From Chalara sp. BL73 (taxonomy: Eukaryota > Ascomycota > Leotiomycetes > Helotiales), in the NCBI GenBank assembly GCA_918026815.1, contig CAKJVC010000055.1, forward strand, positions 186,001 to 250,000: a stretch of DNA of 64,000 nt, read 5' to 3'. A model generated the notes under the pieces. The model was not told where the DNA came from. It ran no database searches and saw nothing but the letters and a program-made list of their open reading frames with translations. Made by a program: the position numbers and the translations under genes. This document shows positions 21,179 through 33,246 of this stretch, in pieces (position 1 is the stretch's first letter; each line of letters starts with the position of its first letter).

Positions 21179-22966
21179 TGCGAATATGTTGGCGAGCTAA
21201 ATTCAAAGATCTTAGGTATCTTCGGAAATATATAGAATTGATTTAGATCTTGAATAAGATGTATTGTGATGTGCGTGGGGGATGGTTCATATATACTGAT
21301 TAGGTATGGAGCGGACTTCCGTAGTCCTCGCTCTTCGCCCACCGAGATTGAAGCGAACGACATAGGCAATTCAATGACTGGCAAGCTAACGACGCCGTCC
21401 TTCTCCCTTTCAGGATCTGCTGATGGAGGCTTGGAGGTGATTTTGCGGAGGGAGAACCCCGAACGCTTGAGAGCTGTTTGGCATCTCCACATGCGGATGT
21501 CCGGTGGGGGAAATTCAGACCTCTAACAGAACACCGCATCTACTAGTGGTTCTTGATCATTCTCTAAAATTAGAGAGCGCCGCTGGAGTTGTTCTTTAAT
21601 CCTTGATACATGCCTTTTGGAAGAAATATCATTACGATCATGCCTACCATGGAAAACTTCCCCTAAGCGCTTCAGCCACTTAATGAGAGGAGGTTGCTTT
21701 AGCTTACCATACCACGATTCACATCAATCATTATTATTTCGACATAAAGAGGATTTATCTTCAATGTCAATGTACACAAAGCTGACCTGGTGCCAAAGAA
21801 TGGATTCCAAATCAAAAGTTGCCACTGTTTCCTTCCTTCCACCTTCGCTCCACGGCACCATGCCCTTGCGTCTATCTGGGTAGAACCAAATGAGAATCCC
21901 TTGAGCCTCTAAGCAGCCCTCTAGGATCCTGAGATTTGGCGCTTTGGGCCATTCCTTGTTACTGAAATGGTGGATGGTACAGGTTGGAGGCAGGGGAGGG
22001 ATTAAGTATTGACAATGCACGCAAGGAGTACTAGAAAAATTGCAGTAGGCGACATTGCTGGCTAGGATGGTACATAAATAAAGCCAAAGCAAATTAAATA
22101 AGGCTTATTATGACAGAGAATGCCGTTGGCCCTGTTTGATTCCCTGTCTTTCCTACCCAAGGAATTACTTCAAAATCATTAGAACGACATATGCGATCCA
22201 AACATGAACACTTCCACGTGCGGAGTATGTTCGATAATCGCAGGACTTGCAAAGTATAATTTCTGAGAAGTTCTCTTGCACCTCACCCACCAACCTATTC
22301 AAAGGCAGTAGCTATGCAAGAATGAGCTGCCTTCTAGTCCCAGGGAGAGCTCCGAAAAGCCTCCTGATTCAATCTGCCAACGCTCCGTTAAGAACATCTT
22401 TCTAGTGGAAAGAAGATCTTGCACCCTCTACAGAATGCATCGCTGGGTTGTGACGGGATAGGAAACAAAAAAAGGGTAAATATACATATAACACATACTT
22501 AGTTTTCTGAGGCGAGTGTTTACCATACACAGCTACTACTCTCAAGACGTGTGAAACCGTTGCCATCTTCCTCTCAGGTATTTGACAGGCGTGATGCTTA
22601 TCCATTGTTCATCACATCGTAGCCCTCTTTATTATGTCGGAGAAAACCACTAATCCTTTTGATATGTATGCAAATATGGGTCCCTACCATTGATGAACAG
22701 TATGCCACCCATCTTCCAGATATGAACGCGGCCAACGCAACATGATTGTTGTTCGTAGGGGTGGTATGATAATGATAGCCCCTGCGACAAGGCAGATGCT
22801 CAACAGGCGAGTATCTGTCCTCCAACGTCAGTACAAGGTATGCACCATTCGCGGTAAAATAAGAGCGGGATCAGCACTTACAAATTGGCAATAACTCTAT
22901 CTTCTGCCAAAGAATGTGTGACATGCAGCATCGAGGGTATTTGCCCTCGCCTTTATTGACACTGCA
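21179..22966. other. Intergenic, no secure gene
   Basis: About 1.8 kb upstream of the naphthol reductase. A minus-strand open frame of 122 codons at 21724-22092 has protein-like composition (VPWSEGGRKETVATFD) but lacks an ATG, a recognised family or a confident exon partner. The rest shows nothing I can name. Confidence 0.4.
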
Positions 22967-23215
22967 TCAAGTTTTTCTACGAGCCTCCCAGTCGTACTGC
23001 TCATGGTTCCTAAGAGCGTTGTAGATAGACTGAGCTTCCTCGTAATCGTCATCATTCCCCATCTTTAGTCCATATGATGCCATGAATTCATGCATATTTC
23101 TAAACCCACTATTCTTGAGCCATTGAGTCCTGCTAACGTCTTTTGGTTGGACCTCTCCATTGCTGCCAGAAGCAGCAGGTTCGGAGGATTTCTTTGGTGG
23201 TGGTTGCGGAGCCAT
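22967..23215 (-). CDS. Small conserved-looking hypothetical protein
   Basis: An 82-residue frame from an ATG in good context (GCCATGG, on the coding strand ACCATGG) at 23215. A Pro/Lys/Ser-rich start is followed by a predicted helical core (LKNSGFRNMHEFMASYGLKM, then a DDDYEEAQ acidic turn and a second helix ending YDWEARRKT). It resembles the many short one-domain proteins found across Pezizomycotina, but I cannot name a family. Helical content, high charge and lack of signal peptide suggest a small intracellular protein. It is a stand-alone gene between the reductase and the carboxypeptidase. Confidence 0.5.
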   Translation of the reverse strand: MAPQPPPKKSSEPAASGSNGEVQPKDVSRTQWLKNSGFRNMHEFMASYGLKMGNDDDYEEAQSIYNALRNHEQYDWEARRKT

Positions 23216-23645
23216 GGTGATAATGAGCCAAGACAGTTGTGTCGCGTCTGTGTCTCGAAGCGTGAATGCTCGATGGAGCAGTTGATGCTATGTTGATGGT
23301 GGAAGGATAGGGTATGGTTGAGAGAATCCGTTCAATTTATCTGGATGCCAAGAAACTGGTCACCCCACAAATTCAGTCAGCATAAACTGATCCACCTTCA
23401 GCACTTTCAACTACAGGCTATCTACCCTACGATCAGACATGCGGAATCTGAAATGTTTATTTGAAGTTTCTATCGCTCTAGTTATTCTGGGAGATCTTGA
23501 CACGTAATGGCAGCTTCATCAACAACGGCCAACAACCTTTTCTGTCAAGACAACGTGGGAGATCTGCCAACGCCTGGACCATCAAACCGGGTCATCGCTG
23601 CCTCTACCAGAAACCTTACCAAGTCCGATATCCACCAGCCCGAGA
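23216..23645. promoter_or_regulatory. Spacer between small ORF and carboxypeptidase 3' end
   Basis: The 430 bases contain the presumed promoter of the small protein gene and the terminator of the carboxypeptidase gene. No further coding signal is seen. Confidence 0.4.
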
Positions 23646-25499
23646 CTAATTGATCTCGAAAGGACACCCTGAACTTCTACCATTATTGATCCAACACCTT
23701 AAAATGAAAGCAGCTGCTTCGTCCTGATCTCCCGGGGATGTGTGGCCAGCATTGTCAAATGATACAAAAGCCAACTTATCAACTGCTTTAAAATCGCCCC
23801 CTTTCAACCGGACGCCGGATTCTCCTCTCCAATACCAATTGGAGAACTTCTCGAGTCTGTATTTAGCTTGGTGATTCCATGGTTGGTCGTCGTATACGCG
23901 CTTCTGTCCCTCTGTATTTCTGATCGGAGGTCAGCGGAATATGACATACAGAGACGGAAGATTTCTCCTACACTACGATATCATTGTTCCCTTGCAGAAC
24001 TAATACTTTGGTGGGGGACTCATCCAATATCCAGGTCAGCTCCCGGGTAGTAGGCACTACAATATACAAGTTTAGAAAGTACTTTTTCTAGATCAACGAA
24101 AGAAATCTCATGTGTCATGGACAACCATTGATGATTATTCCCTATTCCGATTTTCGGAATTTTGCACACTTGAGCTAATCGTAATGGCAGAGGCTTTGGT
24201 AGTAGCTTACTAAATGCCTCCTTGCTCTCTTCCCATCGCGTGCCCAGATCAAAATTGATCATGCTGTAATTCCATCCATCCGCACCTAAAGCTCTCTGGA
24301 CCTTTGGATCGTTAAGATATGGCGCGGAAATCCCATAGAGGCCGCAAGTAGGATAATCACCGTTGCAAACATAACGATCGTCGTACACATTACGAGCGAT
24401 TGGTCCAGAGAAGAGATAACTGTCTATATGGTCGGCACAAAAATAGTAGGCAGCAGCACACACTTCTTTATCATAAGTGGACTTGCAGAGGCGGTCAAGC
24501 CGCTCACACTCAGGAACGGCCTTTTCAACAGCTCGGCATGCAGTTTCATTAAATCCTAGTCGCAGTCTATTTTCCCCATTGCTGTCGAAATTGCACATAT
24601 GATCATAGGTCCCGAGAGACCCGGACTGGATAATGTCGATGACGGCATCTACTAGAACGATTGACTGGATGGGTGTTTGGAAAACACCCGGAACGCCCAG
24701 TTGTTGTCGCCTACTGATGTAGTCCACAAATCCGGGAACGTAGGTACCACCAAAAGACTCACCTGCGATGTGAAAGGGAAGCTGAGAAAATTGAGGAAAT
24801 ACATCGGTGAAAAAGACAGCGAGAAACTTGTTAAAATCTTGTGCCGCCTCTTGAAGATTATCTGGTCCGCCTGTTGTTCCGTTTCTGATTGATGAGAATC
24901 CCACACCGGCAGGTTGGCTGGAATATGTCAATGGGTGTGCCGGAGCATTTGGAGGGATGCATACTCGATGAAAAGAACGTTGGCAAAGTTGGTCCAGCTA
25001 TGCTTATGTCTTTCCGTGATATTTTGGTCTTTGTTTACCTGGCATGGTCCAATCTCCTCAAACAGACCTAGGAGACTTGATCCCCCAGGGCCGCTACAAA
25101 CATGTCAGGTCAACTTTACCATGTTGTCTTTGGTGGGGATATCTATCTACCCATTAAGCCATAGTATGACTGGATCCTCCTGTGAGTCTGCTCGACTTTC
25201 AAAGAACCCTTAAGCGACATCATTAATTAATGTCTTCAGTTTCGAGCTTATCGACAAGGGGTAACATTACAGAAAAATAGTCTTTTCTCCTCAGAAACAT
25301 CCACCCATCCTGTCCATTGTCTACTGCCAGCGTCACACACCTCATCACTCTGCTCGCGAAGTGTAAAAGTACTCTTAGATAGCAAGGGTTTCTGGCCCCC
25401 TATGGCTTCAGTCACGAACACTGGCTTGGCAAATGCGCAGGTCAGGTGATCAAACGCAGCGATGAGCGCAAAGCATATCAGCAGTAAACAAGATCCCAT
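23646..25499 (-). CDS. Secreted serine carboxypeptidase (peptidase S10)
   Basis: Six exons on the minus strand, 25499-25271, 25208-25151, 25093-24965, 24917-24211, 24056-23972 and 23919-23646, give 493 residues in frame. Residues 1-24 (MGSCLLLICFALIAAFDHLT...) are a signal peptide. Family landmarks are LFFWFFESR, LWLNGGPGGSS (usually GGPGCSS), FIDQPAGVGFS, GESFGGTYVP with Ser193, VLVLQGNNDIVVNT with Asp400, and NAGHTSPGDQ with His462, completing the triad. N-glycosylation sequons (NGT, NET, NYS) fit a secreted or vacuolar enzyme that removes C-terminal residues at acid pH. Reading straight through exon 4 meets a stop at 24020, but the GTAAGC donor at 24210 and the TTGTAG acceptor remove it, so the gene is intact. 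The Cys to Gly change next to the oxyanion loop is unusual. Confidence 0.88.
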
Positions 25500-26692
25500 C
25501 TTCTCTGTTGGTGCAAGAAATTGGCGCGGAAATAAGACGAGATGATTCAAGAACTTACAAATTATGGTTGGCTGGCGATACTTGCCAAGATATATCGGGC
25601 TGCGGCAGATCTTTAGGTGGGAGCCTAAAATACGCGGCAAATCCCGGAGGTGATAGCGGAGCAACGATCGTACCCGAAACTATACTTTTAGCGTTTACAC
25701 TTACCATACAGGTTTTAAGTTATGGAGCTTCGACTAAAGAGATAGCCTAATGCCATCCAGCTTTCAAGATCATGCAAATATGGCAACAAGAAGCAGTGAA
25801 GATAATGATACTTGATAATAGACTTATAGTCACATGATAATACTTTTTTTCAAACTTGTCAAAGATGTCAACGATTGTTTATGCTCGCCGGCCCCAAACC
25901 GTGCCATTTTCTGTTATTGGGTATTGGTATTCTACGTTTGAGTATCATGGCATAACAATGAGAGGAGTGGGAAAACAAATCTTGTCTGTATTGATGCCAA
26001 GCAATATGTCCATTCCATGATTGTCATCCCCACAAAAGACAGACACGACCATGCATCATTATTATCCTCCAAGGAATCAAACTCTCCAATAATCGACTGG
26101 AGACTGGCTGCAAGCCCATTTCAACGGTTGACAGTGCAAAAGAGTGACAAGGGAAATTAGCTGACTTCACTATACAATGCTATGGCATACGCTAATACTC
26201 ATGCGGATGTGGAACACGCTCCACAGAACGAACTGCCAAAGACAAGGTCAATCATATATGGATGACGATGGGAACTTTATGCTTCGATAATATGAGCAGA
26301 TGATCCAATCGTAAGGCGTTTGTACACGCAGAGCTGAATCAGACCGACAAACACGAGGAAGTGATGTCTTGCCAAGCATTGCTTCCAGGTGCATCATCAG
26401 TTTTTCAGACGTGTCAGGAGATAGATGATCCGTGAGCCGAAATCATGAGCTTAAAGAGGCGTTTTTATAGATAGCTGAATTGATTTTTGATTGGTGTTAC
26501 CTGGCAGGACCTGACTGGTGCCACTCCTGAGGCTGAGAGTGAAGACGAACGATAGTCTAGAGGCTCGCTACGACAACCCGCATTAGCTCCTCCGCTCACT
26601 TTTATATGTGCTTCACAAACGCGTTCTCTTAACAGCTCTAATTTATATCAAAAGTTCTTGGATTATCTCAGAACCCCTAGATAGCCATCATC
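25500..26692. promoter_or_regulatory. Divergent promoter region, no gene
   Basis: The space between the divergent carboxypeptidase and FAD oxidoreductase genes, 1.2 kb. An 80-codon frame overlapping the carboxypeptidase leader is not supported. Both promoters must lie here. Confidence 0.5.
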
Positions 26693-28184
26693 ATGCGATT
26701 GCGATCATCCATTCTCATCGGCGCATTGTGCTGTTCAAGCCGTGTCGCAGCCACACCAGCTGCGCGCACCCCAGCCAGTCCATATGTTCACACCCTAACT
26801 CGAGATGTTGCAATTATTGGAGGTGGTGCCAGTGGAACGTACGCAGCCATTAAGCTTCGTGATGCTGGACGTACTGTAGCTATTGTCGAAAAGGCTGATT
26901 ACCTTGGTGGTCATGCAGTTACATATACGGATCCCATTAGCAAAAGACCTGCTGACTATGGTGTTATTGTTCTCTCTAATAACTCTATCGTCAATAGCTA
27001 CCTTTCACGTCTCAACGTCCCCGCGGCACCGGTTGCTTTCAATGGAGAGAATGCCAAGTATTTCGACTTCAAGTCAGGAGAGATCAACCCTTACTACCTT
27101 ATCCCTGATCCACGGGATGCGCTTAGAGCATATGCAGCTCATCTTGCAAAATATCCGTTTCTTGACACTGGATTTAATCTCCCCAATCCAGTCCCAGAGG
27201 ACTTGCTGATTCCGTTTGGCGAATTCATAGAGAAGTACAACCTTGGCGGTCTCTCTAGAATTGCTTTCCAGTGGACTCAAGGATTTGGGGATTTTCTCAA
27301 AGTTCCAACGATATATATCATGAGATACTTCAATCCAAGACTTCTGTCAGGGCTAACTGCCAATACCTTTATTTCTGCTGGACCATACAATATTAGCTCC
27401 CTCTACACAAAGGCTGCAAAGTTGTTAGGTGAAGATGTTCTCTACAGCAGCACTGTGGCGTCAACTCGTCGAGTGCCTAGCGCCGATGGGTACATCAAGT
27501 TCGTATTCCAAATACCTATCAATTTTGATTACAATTTTACTAACAATAACTAGGATTATCGTCGACACTCCTAAGGGAAAGGTCCTCTTACGGGCGAAGC
27601 GCATTCTCATTACCATTCCTCCCCTTATCAACAACAATTTCTTGAATCCGTTCTGTCCCGACAGTCGTGAAACCAAAATTTTCAAGAAATTTAAGCATTT
27701 CAATTTATGGGCCGCTGCGGTAAAGGATCCTGCGATTCCACTTGGCGTGAGCGTCCTAAATGTTGCACCGGGCAACCTCACTACACCCTATGGTCTTGCT
27801 CAGATGCCAGCTGTGTACTACTTCCGGACCACACCAGCGCCAGGTATATATGCAACAGCATATGGCACGCCCGCGGGAATGGAGCTCAGAGACGAGGACG
27901 TGAAGAGAGAGATTCAGGCTGCCATGCAGCGACTACGTAGTGGGGGAGATTTAAATACAACAACGACCGAGCCGGCCAATATCGTAGCTTTCAACAGCCA
28001 TAGTCCATATGAGCTCACAGTTTCCCCGAAAGAGATCAAAGCTGGGTTTTATAAGGATTTATATGCGCTGCAGGGATATCAAAATACATGGTGGAGTGGA
28101 GCTGCTTTTCTTGCGCATGACTCTTCTGGGTTGTGGCAATTTACTTCAGAGATTGTCGATCGGTTGGTTGCTGGCTTAAGATGA
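26693..28184 (+). CDS. Secreted FAD-dependent oxidoreductase (amine-oxidase/cyclopiazonate-dehydrogenase-like)
   Basis: Two exons, 26693-27498 and 27554-28184, separated by a 55-nt intron (GTTCGT...AACTAG with a TACTAAC branch site), give 478 residues. The first about 22 residues form a signal peptide. The FAD-binding fold follows: DVAIIGGGASGTYAA, the acidic end of strand 2 in VAIVEKADYLGGH, and the GGH contact. Later parts (AKRILITIPP; WWSGAAFLAHDSSGLW near the C-terminus) match fungal secreted flavoproteins related to beta-cyclopiazonate dehydrogenase and flavin amine oxidases. Several N-glycosylation sites (NNS, NIS, NLT) support secretion. The substrate is unknown. It is divergent from the carboxypeptidase; nothing links the two functionally. 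Confidence 0.88.
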
Positions 28185-28797
28185 TTGTGGCACGTATCGG
28201 GATAACATGGTGCGAGAGAAGCCCATGCAATACTTCGGCCATCAGAGATGAACTGGCTAGATACCCACTACAATGAATTTCTAAACGATACTTACATACC
28301 TTATGTTCGCTTCACGTGGACTTTTAGTCAGTGGCATATTCCAAGTACCGAGGTTTTGAATCATGATGCGTAGATTTCTCAATAAATAGCCATTTAAACT
28401 GTTCTATTTTGAAGCGATGCGTCAAAAAAGATATCTATTTTTCAAGCTCCTAATTCTAGTCTAACGAATATCTATGTTAGCTTGCTGGTTCTGTTTTGAC
28501 CTAAGAACCTGAGCAGGAGCAGCTTTAGCCTAGGCCGAAGCTGAATAGCGCCTGAGCATGGATTTAGGAGCTATTTTACGTTCTTCGGGAGCTGATTTGG
28601 CCCCCTCGTGACCGGCAGTCTCTTGCAAGCAGCTTTGCTCCTAATTCAGAGGAATATATTCGTAACACGTTACTTTCACTTTTCACGGATCATTTGTGCC
28701 TGGCCTCGCCCTTGAGATTTAGTTCCAGCCTAACCGAAGGGGACCGCCTACATGGATCATAGCTTCGCAAAGAGCCTAGCAGGGCGTCTCTGCATCC
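28185..28797. other. Intergenic, no gene
   Basis: Downstream of the FAD oxidoreductase; low-complexity GGAGC/AGCTTTAG-rich stretches near 28500-28580 and nothing coding that I can identify. Confidence 0.4.
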
Positions 28798-29335
28798 CAT
28801 GATTTCCCCTGCAGAGGCTCGGGAGTGTTGAAAATATCGCGAAAGAATATAGTTGGATCAGTCAGACAGCTCGTGAGAAATCACATCAAGAAGCATTTGA
28901 CGCCATTGAACGTCAGCATATCGGACTGGGAGCTGCTCCTCGAACGTTAGTTCTGACACTGAGTCCTTAAGTACGGTTCTACTAATCTTCCTTAGACTTG
29001 CCCAAAATCTATATAGAAGCAATGCTCGCTTCTTCTTTGAATTGATCCAAAATGCGGAAGACAATAATTACTCCAGAGCCATGGATCTTGGTGCAGAGCC
29101 TTATATCAAGTTTACGATCCGGCCCGGTACAATTTCTATTGACTCCAATGAAGATGGCTTTACTCCTGAAATGCAAAAGCCATCTGCAAAATTGGTGAGA
29201 GCATGTTGTCGGACACGATAGAGTGCAGTAGTACCATGGATTCGTACTCTCCACGGAGCATACTCACCCCAAGCTCGCTCTTGGCAATCTGCTACTTTTT
29301 CAGAGAGGCGTGGTAGCTATACAAAGGGAGTCAAG
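28798..29335 (+). pseudogene. Relic of a sacsin/NO VEIN-like HSP90-type ATPase gene
   Basis: The plus strand encodes the opening of a large HATPase protein in pieces: an N-terminal helix (AEAREC then ENIAKEYSWIS) broken by a one-base shift near 28830, a likely intron ending at the TTAG near 28995, then LAQNLYRSNARFFFELIQNAEDN, the signature of fungal sacsin/NO VEIN-type ATPases, and SNEDGFTPE, the ATP-binding loop. A second frame change separates this from AICKIGES, the next conserved block. Soon after, the frame ends. The usual protein is well over a thousand residues; only about 150 remain. Two frameshifts plus loss of the rest indicate decay, not an annotation gap. In intact relatives the motif residues bind ATP. 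Confidence 0.75.
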
Positions 29336-32300
29336 CCAGCGTAGACCTTGATGAAATAGCTCTTAGCAATCGAGTCACCCTCCATGAGTGATACTCGCAA
29401 AGGCCATGACCAAGCGCTATCTCCCAAGTGGCTACAAAAAAATCTGGCTCCAGGCCTCTAGAGATCCCAAATATATCATACCAGCGCCTAAAATGTTGCC
29501 GTAAGTATTCAACACATACATGGCGTGATCGCCTCATCGACCGAAATGTTAGTGAGAAGGGGACAGGGCTGTTCAGGTTTTGTGGAAAGCATGTTACGAG
29601 TTGTTACTGGCCGATAATTAGGAGCTGTCCGAAAATGTGAGTTTGCTGTGAAGATTTCAAGATTTCCTTTGGTGAAAGCACTATTTGTCCGAAGGGTGTA
29701 GTCAATCATGGAATAGAGACGTTGAGGCGATATATAGAGGGAGCCGAAGAGACTGCTAATCATCTTCATTGCACAGCGCCATAAAACAGTCTGTGTTGAG
29801 GGGTATTTGCCCTGTCGGTACAGTACGGTAACCTTAAGCCACCTGACTCAAGTATTTATTACTCACTAAATTATTATCACAAGATTTTCTTCCTAGCTCA
29901 GCTTGTAAACTTCGCAGCTCTACGGAATGCTGCGTATTATCTTACTCTTCCATTATTCAGATATTTGGCTACTGCAGCTCAGCAATTAATATAGCGCAAA
30001 TAAGAAGAGCTGGGTCATTAGGCTGCAAGCGATGAAACAACTTCACTGACATATAGGGTACTTAAGACATGATAACGCGGAAGCAGAACAAGATTCTATT
30101 ATCTGAAGAGAAAGATCTGACAATTTGCTTTTACAACAACCTGAGAGTGTATCTAACATTAAAGTTCTGCATGCTGCGATCCGTCCTTTTCTCGCTCCCT
30201 GGCAACCTTCTGCAAATCAGCTATTGTAGATGAATACGTCGTACGCGGAGATCACCAAAACTCTGTCATCAGCAGCGAATTTCTCAACGCTTTCGATGTC
30301 TTCTCTGCATCTCCCAGGTGCTCGGGGAAGCACGGATCTAGGCTCAGATATGGCAGCGGTCGCGAACCACGGGGGTGGATCTTGAGGAGTTACTCAGCAG
30401 GACAAGGTCGGGAGATTATGCCGGGAACGTCGGCGAGGTCTGGCAGCGGGAGGGCTTCGGTGAGCATACTTTTGCCATGTCACTCTCTACTAACATTGCA
30501 GCTAATCTATCATTTCTAGAGTTTATCATTCGCCTAACATTTGGGAATTTGCGCAAGGAATTTGAGCAAGCTCGACTCCGTATCTCAGAAAATGCTTCAG
30601 TCTTCACACACAGGTGGACGTTGCTCGAGCCCGTCTCGGGTTTTGCGTACACCAACACATCATCAATTTGACGACACAGTCCCTTTCCAGGAATAATTTC
30701 CGACCCATACTAAGCCAATACGAGCTCTGTTGGTCGTAAGTATACCTACAAAATTTAGTCTCAGTGGTCAAGCTAATGATATTATGTCACGCTTAGCGAT
30801 GAAGCGGTTGCACGGGCAAGATTCCATCTTGCTCTTGTCATCAAATCGATACAAGACCAACTTAATGCCACGAGACAAGCCGATGCGGAAGAGTTTATCA
30901 ACACCGCCCGTGAAACTAGGAAGAAAATTGTACCGCCGTTCAGTGATAACCTTACACCAGCGTAGGAATCGAAGAGCTTTGACTTTATGGTGTCTTTACT
31001 TGCGGGGAGATGGGTAATTAAAAAAAATAAGAATAACTAGGGCATTGTAACTATAGCTCCACGCCTTAGTTACTATTGTTAATAAACACTAGGTTCTTGA
31101 TCTTGGATATGGGGAGAGGAACCTAGATTGGCTGCCGCTAATGTAGATGATATGCTTGATGATAATGCCTGTCAAATGTCATGGTAGCATGGCGAGTAGG
31201 ACTGTCAAGCTCCAAGCACTATTCGGGGGCGCCACATGAATACATAGTCCGATCCCCTCGAGCTCCTCTCTCCCCCTTAGCCTTAGATTCTCGAATCTAT
31301 CACCGTTGCTCCCTGTATCCGTCGATACACAACGCGCGCCTGACATACAAAGGGTTTGAATCTTTTAAAGCATTTGCTCTCAATTAGTTCAAAGGCGGAG
31401 GGCAGTAAGTTCTAAGCCTTTGATAACTACAGGAATAGTCAAAGTATTGTTCTTGAAATATGTCAAGTTATTCATTTCCGTTTTAAATCAGATAATCCGG
31501 TTCTGTTTAACGAGATGCTAACATAAATATTTTAGAAAAACCTTGAGCAAAGTTGCTTAATAGGGCGATAGAAGAATTTGCCTAGTTTTTCTTTTACTTA
31601 AGGTATTTATGCTTAAAAACTGGTCTCCTCGGATCACTTAACAAACGATATACTACTTTCCGGCTTTGGCTTTGCATACGCGCGCTGGTCAAAAGACCGC
31701 ATCAGTAGACAGATGAAACACATGAACTTGTACCATTAATTTAAGTTGAAGACGCTCAATCAGACGACGGAATATCGTCAACACAATGCACTTTCTCCCA
31801 ACTCTGATAAAACGCAAGCTAAGACATGCGTGGATCAATGTAAGGCTAAAGGTACTATGTTCTAGGGATTATGATTATGACCGATTGCTTTTATTGGCGT
31901 TATCACGTTCAATTAAATACATATATTTATCCCGCTAAAACACCCGTTCGTTTACCCCTATTAAAGCTAAACTATAAACATGGTGCTCTAATGAGATTGA
32001 TAAAAATGCATTAGAAGTATGTGAATCGAACCACAGCTGGTTTAGCTCGAAGTTTCATGCAGCTATTACACGTCGTTCCATCTAGTTCATTATAGAGAGA
32101 TGCAAGCAACGCTTTTGACGCATGAATAGCTCAGCTTGCGCCGTAGAATTGATTCAGACTATACATTAAATAAGCAAACAAAGACCTCTCCTAGGCTAAT
32201 TGATGTCAATATCCCTCCTCTTCATTCAGATGATTGGATTAGTCAAAGTGACCTGTCTTCGAGGATCACCTATATGGTATCATGCAGGAGCTCATTCGGA

Positions 32301-33246
32301 GTTATTTCTAGTCCTGATGGATCTGAATATAGAAGAGCCGAAAATTCCGATCACTCATATAGCATTATCGGTGGTTGCAATTAAAATTAGTGGTTAGTGG
32401 AGATAGTGAAGCAGGAGTTTAAAATAGAGTAATCCGAGAAAAGGGGGACAGCATAAGACGTTGAAGATATCCTTGCGCCTGTATACTTCTTCTGGTTAGG
32501 TTGATGAAAGGGAGGAGAGTCCTCGCCCGTTATTGAATTGCTAAGCGAGAGCCCCTTTCTGTAGAGCCAAGGCGAATCTCCGCAATATAAGGTTAGTTTC
32601 ATCTTGGCGGTCTCCCAAAATGAATCAGCGAAAAGCACCTCATCGACGCGGCAAGGCTGATGAACAATACTTTTTTGACATCGACTTCCTCTCAGCTAAG
32701 CACGAAAGACACCTCAAGGATCAGGATCTGGATGGCAATCCTGGGTCAATCTATACAAGTAGTGCAAGGATCAGAGCAGAAAAATGATATACAAGAGTTC
32801 CAGGGTGGCGAGACTGGCTGCCAAAGAGTGCAAGTAATCAGTCAATATCATTCTGCCAATCCTTGTTTGGTCCTAATCAGTCATTCTGCCTGTCATGCAA
32901 GCCTAGAGCTCATTCTAGCTGCAAGAATGAGAATCAGACGAGGGCAGTGTACGTTGGAAGGAGCAAACTGAAACAGAAATTGAAATTGCGGAAGAACCAC
33001 ATGCAAAAGCTAAGTGGTGATCAGGCACATTGAAGAGAGGCAGTATCAAAGCGTACAGTCAACATATCATGAATTCTAAGCTACCTGTACTTAGGAAAGA
33101 GCATCAAACAAGAAGCTCGAAAAGAAAACGAAAAGATTTAAGCATCGGCGATAGTGTTGAAACGCCCGCCTAAAATCTTGACGTGCGATTGTTCATGTCA
33201 CTATCATTCAAATCATACCTGGGCATGAGGGGAACATATGAGTTTA
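29336..33246. other. Gene-poor AT-rich region with unassigned coding relics
   Basis: Almost 4 kb without a recognised gene. The longest plausible piece is a plus-strand frame at 30375-30671 (DLEELLSRTRSGDY..., then FLEFIIRLTFGNLRKEFEQARLRI), protein-like but lacking a recognised family or start context; it may be another relic of the decayed gene to its left. From 31 to 33 kb I see only short frames and AT-rich DNA. Confidence 0.4.

Noticed and set aside
21724..22092. 122-codon minus-strand frame with protein-like composition
   Set aside because: It has no ATG start, no family match and no convincing splice sites.
24020..24931. Truncated carboxypeptidase lacking Asp and His, that is, a pseudogene
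   Set aside because: A GTAAGC...TTGTAG intron and a second small intron restore the frame through the Asp and His motifs to a stop at 23646.
30375..30671. 98-codon plus-strand frame as an independent gene
   Set aside because: No recognised domain or start context; more likely a relic in a decayed region.
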